Shown here piece after piece: positions 56,401-64,000 of a stretch of 64,000 nt of DNA. The stretch spans positions 176,295,770-176,359,769 of the forward strand of contig NC_084759.1 in NCBI RefSeq assembly GCF_028858725.1, written 5' to 3'. Source of the DNA: Colius striatus. Lineage: Eukaryota; Chordata; Aves; Coliiformes; Coliidae. A program made the position numbers and the translations under genes. The first letter of the stretch is position 1. Every line of letters starts with the position of its first letter. The notes under the pieces are model-generated. The model was not told the origin of the DNA and searched no databases. It saw nothing but the letters and a program-made list of their open reading frames with translations.

Positions 56401-59400
56401 AGTTAAGTGCATGGGTCAAACAGCTTCCATAAAGGTATGACGGTTAACCCCAAGCAGAGTATGTAGTTCATTTCATTGCATGTTAATGAAAGGTGGCTAA
56501 AGAGTTTCTGCTGCATGTCTGTTTTCCTAACTGTAAAATAGCTTCTTTCTCAACAAATAAATCCAATTATAGGAGGAGTTTTTTTCTTTCAAAAGATTGA
56601 ACTACAGATAATACTGAAATTATTTGAAATCTTCTTTCACGTGCAGCTGACAAATATTCTGTTGTTACTACATAAGCTAGTAACTCACATTATTAATTAC
56701 TTTATTTGCTTAAGTACATCCCCAAGGATAAGGGAAATGTTAAAGCCTTTACTGTATGTTTCACTAATATCATAAAAAAGGACATTTAGCACTTCATTCT
56801 TAAGCAATAATTATCAATGTATATATGACAATAGCAGTAGTTAAATAGACTTAGTGAGGATAAATAAGGACATTAAAGTTATTGTAGAATGCTATGGAAT
56901 TTGCAGTTAATTAAAAATAGAAGCTTACAGATAGTCTTTTCATAGATCTAGTCTTCAGGAAAACATAATTCTTCTATGAACCATCTAACTTAATAGTGTA
57001 TGTATAAAGACTTTATTCTTCTGTGAGAGCTATATTAAGGCACTGCATGTCCTTATGTATTTTGCAAATGGTAACTAACAAACTGAGGCAGAGATCTGTC
57101 GGTATGTTTGAAAGCACAAATCAGAAGCTGTCATGCAAAGCTGACTTAATGCCTGTGCTTATACTGCCTTGATCCCAGGGTTTCTTTGAAGATTTCTTTG
57201 TAAGGCTGTAAGAGAGCATTCTGAGGGTTAGTCAAATGTATGTAATGGCTACACATGATGATAACTCCAATGCAGTATTAAGTAGCAAAATTGGTCATTT
57301 TTCAAGCTCTCTTTTGTGTAGCCACCTTTCCTTTTCCTTTTTAGCAGACAGAGAACAGTAGTTCAGCTTGAGAGCAGAGGTTTTGCAGCAGCAGTGGGTG
57401 CCTTTGCAGTACTGGCAGTGCTGCCTCCTTGGGCATTTGCAGGCCTGGGAGCAGCAGCTGGACCCTGCAGGGCAGCTGCTCCCTAAAGAAGTCCTCTGAC
57501 CTCAGTGTTCAACTTCCAGCTACAGTGATCTGTGATGATCACCTTAATAACTGCAATATTTTTTTCCATAGTGGTTTTTTTTAAAGTGGAAATAATTTTT
57601 AAAATCTTAGCGCTGCAAGATTAGATAGTCTTTTATCTCAACAGTACTTCTCGAATCCTGAGCAATTTGGAGAATCTTGTACTTGAGCAATTACCTAGCA
57701 GGAGGAATCAACACCGTTCCATGTTGACTGACAGGTTCCTCTGGGAGATTTCTGTCCCAGACCACCTGTCAGTGCAATGGGCTTGCTACAGACAGTGCTC
57801 CAAACCTACAGGCAAAGCCTGAGCTTATGCTATACCTTAATTAAAGAACTTTGTTACTTTCCCTCTCTCATTTCTATATTTATTTTGAAAAAGAAGCTCT
57901 GTAAAGAGCTTCTACCAAATACTGAGTCTCTACCCAGTCCAGGCCTGCACTTGGCAGCAGCACAAGTCCAGCCAAAAGGATGGGGAGAGAGACAGAGGAG
58001 TGGTAAGAGGCAGTGTGTGGTTATTTAGCGAAGCTGGCATTGCAATAACCTTAGCGCAGTGGCGAGGAAATCATCTTCTCCTCAGGAGAGAGGCTTCCTT
58101 GCCTGGCCTTGATTCTGAACCCACACGCTGATGCGTTTTATTAGCTGGACATGATCCCTCTGCTTTTTTGTTCCTTTTTGTTGTTTAGGTGCTGTGATCT
58201 ATATTCATTTAATTAAAAGGAGAGGAAGAAAAGGAAAAATAGAAAATGTAACACTGGGGCTGGAGGCAGAATATACTGACATGGGTAGTGTTACTAAGGA
58301 TATTATTTTTTGTTAAACTGAGACAAAGCCAGTGATTCTGAGGGAAAGGAAAAAAAAAAGAAGAAAAAACGGAGACCTTTGACTTTTATTGAACCCATCT
58401 TTCTCTTCCTTACCTAGAATGGTGTGGGAATTGGGAAAAAGGGACTTGAAAGGTTGCTTATAGAGAGCCCTTACCTCAGAGTATTTCGTAATGAAAATAC
58501 AATGATCTGATATGGAAGACCTTTTAAGATAAATTCACAACTGGTTTGAATATTTATGTACTTTTGTCTCCATGTGTGTATATATAGCTATAAGCAGTAA
58601 AATATGCTCTTTGTTATACACAGAGAAGGCATTCTTTTTAAGGAGTCATCATCTTTGTATGGGGTTTTCTTCTGAACAGAAAGTCGGCATGTTCGTTCAC
58701 TACTCCTATTATACTTGAAAAAAGCAGCACATCTGCAATATCCTTTTTTTCCTCCCGATGCCACAGTGTTACACATTCACCCTTTCCCCTTCGTTTGTTA
58801 GAGATAATGCCTGTAAGTCAAATTCTGATCTCAAAGTAAATCTGGAGGAACGTATAAAAGAGATGTATGGTGTGAAAAACTGAATGGCACTTTTGATCCA
58901 AAGGTGGCTTATGGCACTTGCGAATCCCGCCATTGCAGTGGGTGTTTGCGTGCTGACTGACAGGATGTCAGGGTACTGAACTGAAGCTGGAACTTGCTTA
59001 GGGGCTTCAGTTCTAGTATTTTTTGCTCTGAGAGCTTTTAAAAAATGCTGTGTAGGACCAGGAAGCTGTGTGACTTTCAGCCATATCCCCTAATCAGATT
59101 CAGAATGCTTTAAATGTTGCTGTAAAGTGTGAAACCTCCTCTGGGCTACGGTTCTTCCTTTGGCACTGTTTCCACTGGAAGCCTGCCACCCACACGACAC
59201 AAAAATAGGAAACTCAACCTCTGGCCAGATTTTATGCTTTAAAACAACTCCTGAAAGAGAGAGCATCAGTGAAGGTGAAAAGCAAGCAAAAGAAGAGTGA
59301 GACATGACAGAAAGGGAACTCAGAGGATTGAACAGGCAGAATGAGCAGTTCAGAAGACCAACTAAAAAGACACATCTCGGATGTAAAGACAAGGATGAAA

Positions 59401-62086
59401 AGAAAACAGGAATGAGGACGTAGGAATATATCATGAGGAGAAGGAAAAGGGAAAATGCCAGCTGGGAAGATGACAAATAGCAGATAGAAAGAAGGAGTAA
59501 AGTAGGAGGGATAAAGGCAGATGATGAAATCGAGGAGCAGACTTGAACAGATAGCACTGAGAGTGGGCTAATTTTTTTTCCTCTCCTATAGCCCCGAGGG
59601 AGCTTGGTTTGCTAATCAAGGTATGTATGTGTTCACCCCTGTAACCAGCTAGATCTTATGCTGATGTCAGCAAGAACTGGCAGCTGAAGACAGATTGTTT
59701 CTGTTTAAAGGAGCCTCTGCAATGCATACCCATTCCTCCTCGGGGCGGGGAAAGCTCTGGCTTTGCCAGAATGAATCCCCCTTGGCAGAGGATGTACTGG
59801 ACACTACCTCAGTTTACCCTGAGGGGAGCAGACAGGGAAAGATTTAGCCCTAGATACGAATATCTGATAATGGCTGCTTCAACTCTAGTTCCTTTAACCC
59901 CAGAGATTCAAATTCAGAGAGGCTAGTGAACTTTGTCTCCCTCCACTCCCTTTATAGATGGTTCAAAGCAAGACCCCAGCCTTACCACTTTGAACCATTT
60001 GCCCTGTAGAAGCCAATCTTTCACCATTTGTTTGGATGGAAAATTCCACTGGCTCCTCATTCCAGACACCGGTTGTCTGAAGCCTTCGCCTGGCACACCT
60101 TCAATCTAGCATTCACGGGAAGTTTTTAGCACATCTCTCTTGAGGGAGGTATGACAGAAGTATTAAGTATCAGTATTATTTATTAACAATCTTTAGTGAC
60201 CTATCTGAAATGAATTATCATCTTCTATCTGAAAGACTGTCACATGCACCACTAGGCCTGGGAATCTCAGCAAAAGGACCAGAAATATTTAATGAGTGTT
60301 GGGAATGTTCTTTTATTCCTAGCAGTGATCCTTCACACCTCAGATTACCTCCGAGAGAGGCTGAATGGAAAACGTATGGAAACTTCTGCTTCAAGAGTTT
60401 TCTGTGACAAAGCAGAGGACTTACAGAGACTATAAAGCTGAACATTTATCAACTTTTAAATTCACAGCAAAATCTGCAAGGATAAAAGCTGGGCCCAAAC
60501 CAGAGTGGTGAATGAGAAGTAGGCAGTAACTGAAAGAATTATTTGATAATTACCAAGTACCTGAAATGCCATGGTTTGAGAATTTAATTCCGGTCCATAG
60601 AGGACAAATACAAAAAATTACCACTATGGTCAATTTTTGCTTCATCTTACACACATAACTATGGCTAACATGCTATAACCTGCAAGTATTCTGCATACAA
60701 TCGTCTGTCTTACATATTTGGAGGCAATTTTGCATAAACATAAAATCAAAATAAAGCCCTAAAGAGACCCTTGGACTTGTGTACCACTTTCATGACAGTA
60801 TATCTCTGCTGACGTCAGGGTGTCTCTTAACTGTGTGAAACCTGAAGGACAGAGTGATAAACTGAGTCTCATGAATGCAGTAGCTGCCTAAAAAATCTGT
60901 AATGTGTTTAGGTCCAGTTTGTACACCCAAGTAAGCACAAACTCTTTTAAAACATGTTTTAATCTCTCTCATGTTACAATGTACTCTACATGTGGCCCCT
61001 CCCTGCCCCAGCCTTCTGTAACAGAATTTCCCTCCCTGCCTCTACACACCAATAAAAGAAGTGTGGACTTCCAGGAGCCACTGATACTTGATAGCTTGGT
61101 TTCTCCCCGAGGTTGAGCAATCACATGCTGGAGTGGCAGTTTTCACTGTCACCAATTTCATTGTCTAGACTATAGGGTCTGCAAGTATCTTTCAGTTTTC
61201 AAAAGCTCTTTTTTTTCGGTGCAGTAGCATGTAGAAGCCCAGACAGAATTTTGACTTCATTATACTAAGCACATTTAAAAAAACTGACCAAATTCCCATG
61301 AATTGATTTCATTGTGTTGATTTTATTATAGCAGCGTGACCCAAGCAAACCTGATACACTGTGAAGGAATAACATGCATTTGTTCCAGTACAATTTTGTA
61401 CTTATGTAGTTTTCCTTTTTATAAATAAGGATTAAAAGGTGGTTTATCTACAATATAATGACAGTCATCCTCATAGAGTTTTTTTAAGCTCGGGCAGTGA
61501 CAATGTGATTAATTGCTCAGGATGCGGTAAAGCAGCAACTGGTATAGGTTTGATGACTATTGACTAAATAGCAAGTCCTCATATGGATTTACACAGCAAG
61601 GGCCTATTCTTAAATAACCTCACATGTGAACACCTTTTTTTTAGGAAAAAGTGTCACTTTCTCTGCAGCAAGAGTTTTCCCACAAAAAAGATACTTAGGA
61701 ATCGCTACATCCATTCTGACATGAATACACTTTTAACTGAGAAGTCATGCATACCAGAACATTTATACCATAGCATGTTGAAAATATTATTAGTTCTTTA
61801 ACTTCCACAAAGCTATCAGTATAATATCATCTCCAGTATCATAATCATACCATGAGCATTCCCCTAGTACAATGCTACAGTTAATTTTAAGATAATAAGA
61901 GACCAAGCACTAGCTAGAGAATGAACACCTGATGTTCAGAGAGACAATTATATTGCTCATCCTTTCTGTCTTAAAGATGTGTTTACTTTAGCTCAGCTGG
62001 GTTAAAATGGGATGGAAATAACTATTCCAGAAAAACTGTACATCTAGATAAAATCAAACTTGAAATAAAGGGAATTCAAAATGAAA
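50423..62086. other. Intergenic DNA
   Basis: No exon or RNA gene I can support. There is a G/T-rich patch at 51821-51858 and a GC-richer patch at 57380-57490. The open frames at 51184-51651 and 59090-59557 (minus) have no recognisable protein features. The very AT-rich stretch at 56.56-57.06 kb could hold conserved non-coding DNA. Confidence 0.55.
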
Positions 62087-62611
62087 CACAGAATCATTAT
62101 GGTTGGAAAAAACCTTTAAGATTGTCAAGTCCAACCAATAACCTCACACTGCCAAGCCCATTGCTAAACTGAACCACATTCCTCAGCACCTCATCTATGC
62201 GTCTTTTGAATATCTCTAGGGATGGTGACTCCACCACCTCCTTTGGCAGCCCGTTCCAATGCCAAATAACCTTCTTGGTGAAAAAGTTCTTCTGAATGTC
62301 CAATTTAAACCTCCCTTGATGCAGCTTGAGCCCATTTCTTCATGTCCTATCATTCATTACTGGAGAGGTCAACCACCACTTCACTGCAACTCCCCATCAG
62401 GTAGTTGTAGAGAGTGATCATGTCTCCTCCCAGCCTCCTCTTCTCTAGGCTAAACATCCTCACTTCCCTCAGCCACTCCTCATAAGACCTACTCTCTAGA
62501 CCCTTCACCAGCATTGTTTCCCATCTCTGGACATGCTCAGCACCTCAATGTCCCTCTTGTAGTGAGTGTCCCAGAACTGGACACAGTATTCAAGGTGTGG
62601 CTTCATCAGTT
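62087..62611 (-). repeat. CR1 LINE, 3' part
   Basis: A minus-strand CR1 seen on the plus strand as ACAGAATCATTATGGTTGGA (3' end), CAAGTCCAACCAATAACCTC, GATGGTGACTCCACCACCTC and CCAGAACTGGACACAGTATT. It is 5'-truncated near CTTCATCAG. It is similar to the copy at 32013-33106 and probably of the same subfamily. Confidence 0.94.
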
Positions 62612-63888
62612 CATTCCTTTCCTTTCTTCCCCTGACACCTTTTTTTTAAAAAGACTGCTAATTCTGATGCCATCAGTTTTATCATCCAAACTATTCAGGT
62701 CAAATGCAACACAAATATTTAATGGAGACTGGTAGGTTTTCTGGGCTCACACAGATAACACTTGATTGCAAAATATCCAGCTATGGAATTCTCAGCTTTG
62801 TGGGTTTGTAGCAATGTCCTCCAAAATCTCTTAGTTCAGCATTTGACTATTATGCACATCCCTTCTGTTGGCTTTCCTGCACTGCTGCTAAAAGATGCTG
62901 TGCACCATCTCTGCAGTTGCAGAGATGACATGGGATAGCTCGCTGCTTTCATTACTGGTCTCTTGTCCTCCTGAGGACAGAACAACGTGTGGGGAAAACA
63001 GCTTTTCTTCTCTCTTCAGCGGTACTCTCAAATCAGACCCATCATTGCACAGACTCATGGAAGGCACCTGAATCTTTGAATGCACCATCATAATCCCCTT
63101 TCAGCTCCCAAAATAAGGATTAGCTGGGAGTTCAGTGAGAAAGAGGCCCAAGTCTGCTGGGAAAACAATGCAATCCTTAAGCACAGTGGGTTTGGATGAT
63201 GGCCACGCGGCAGAAGGCCTGCAAGGCGGCAGCCAGACAGATTGGCTGTCAGGGATAACATTTGTGGCTGTTAGTTGTGACTCCCCCTGCCTATTAGAAA
63301 TGGTTATTTCCACGACTGGTTCCCACCTGATTACAACATATCCCAGTGTTTTGTAACCCTCAGTGGAAGTTCTCTTTTGTTTCTCACAATTGGGATGGAA
63401 AAGGGAGGCTGCGACAGAGGAAAGGTCAAGAGAAAGAAGTTGTCTCGGAACAATTGCTTTCTAAACATGGAAAACCAAAATGTTTATTTATACAGTAGAG
63501 GAGTGCACTATGGAAAAGGACACAAGGAGACAGGTTTCTCCACTGCTTCCCATCTAGAAATTGATACGTAGCATGAGGTTCAAACACAGATGAGTCACCT
63601 CATACAATTCTCATACCATTTTAAAGGGCAGATGTTCAGTTTTGGATTACTGGTGCAAAATTCTATTTACAGTCAAGGGACAGAAATGGTCCCCATATGC
63701 CTATCAGCATCAGATCAATCACCTTCAGCAGGAACTTGTTTCTCCTCACTGGGGGTTGAGTCTGGGCACCTAGTTCATGGCTAACTAAATACACACAGGC
63801 CAGCTGCCTGTGCCTGGCATGGTCTGTCCTCAGGTGTGCAATCCATACATTTAATTTGTAATTTACAGAAGGCTCTAAGAGAAGCATA
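62612..63888. other. Intergenic DNA
   Basis: No supported gene or named repeat. Confidence 0.55.
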
Positions 63889-63914
63889 AAAGGAGAAGAA
63901 AGAAAGAAAGAAAA
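63889..63914 (+). repeat. Short GAAA-type microsatellite
   Basis: Four to five imperfect AAAG units within a purine-rich stretch that continues to about 63965. Confidence 0.75.
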
Positions 63915-64000
63915 TGCAATAAAAGTTAAAAAGGAAAAGACAAGGTAAATACAGGGGGGAAAAAAGTCAGCAGGGAAAAATACAATACTGGAAGCAGGAT

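Noticed and set aside
59090..59557. Minus-strand open frame of 155 codons rich in Leu, Ser, Phe
   Set aside because: Looks membrane-like only because the complementary strand is purine-rich (GAA/AGA-type). Low complexity and no family recognised.
1..64000. CRISPR arrays, operons, phage or other prokaryotic systems
   Set aside because: The DNA is vertebrate with spliced genes and CR1/LTR repeats. No regularly spaced direct repeats were seen.
33846..64000. YAF2 first exon, expected next by mammalian gene order
   Set aside because: No CpG-rich promoter or RanBP2-type zinc finger coding sequence was found in this stretch. It may lie beyond the right edge.

Overview
The window is vertebrate nuclear DNA and almost certainly avian. 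It carries several CR1 LINE fragments with the avian-type 3' end, and solo LTRs of families I recognise from bird genomes. It also has compact introns and a GC-rich island at a two-way promoter. Two genes can be identified from their proteins, and both are intron-split, so most long open frames are meaningless. Species cannot be fixed from what I see.

Left part (1 to about 18.6 kb): the 5' end of PPHLN1 (periphilin-1, a HUSH silencing-complex subunit) on the minus strand. I see three coding exons (13217-13308, 9645-9815, 8720-8781), giving residues 1-108. A 48-nt exon at 14424-14471 supplies the A of the start codon. The rest of the gene lies beyond the left edge. The introns hold CR1 fragments, a solo LTR (15209-16079) and an internally deleted LTR remnant (10272-10514).

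Centre (about 18.56-19.43 kb): a CpG island between PPHLN1 (leftward) and ZCRB1 (rightward), with ETS-type, inverted CCAAT, E-box and CRE-like motifs. It is the evident shared promoter.

Right of the island (about 19.3-33.8 kb): ZCRB1 (U11/U12-31K, a minor-spliceosome protein) on the plus strand. Seven coding exons (24564-33309) join without any frame break into 216 residues with an RRM, a CCHC zinc knuckle, a Lys run and an acidic tail. Its introns contain two antisense solo LTRs (28099-28670 and 29870-30827, the latter with a perfect 5-bp target duplication) and CR1 copies, one about 1.1 kb long.

From about 34 to 64 kb I see no exon I can support. It is AT-rich intergenic DNA with two CR1 fragments, an 18-G tract and a short GAAA-type microsatellite. 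By vertebrate gene order the next gene to the right may be YAF2, but nothing here shows it. I found no new multi-gene system. The most interesting points are the start codon of PPHLN1 split by an intron with a short uORF just upstream, CR1 insertions 80-90 nt from two successive PPHLN1 3' splice sites, and two related LTRs in inverted orientation flanking the shared promoter.
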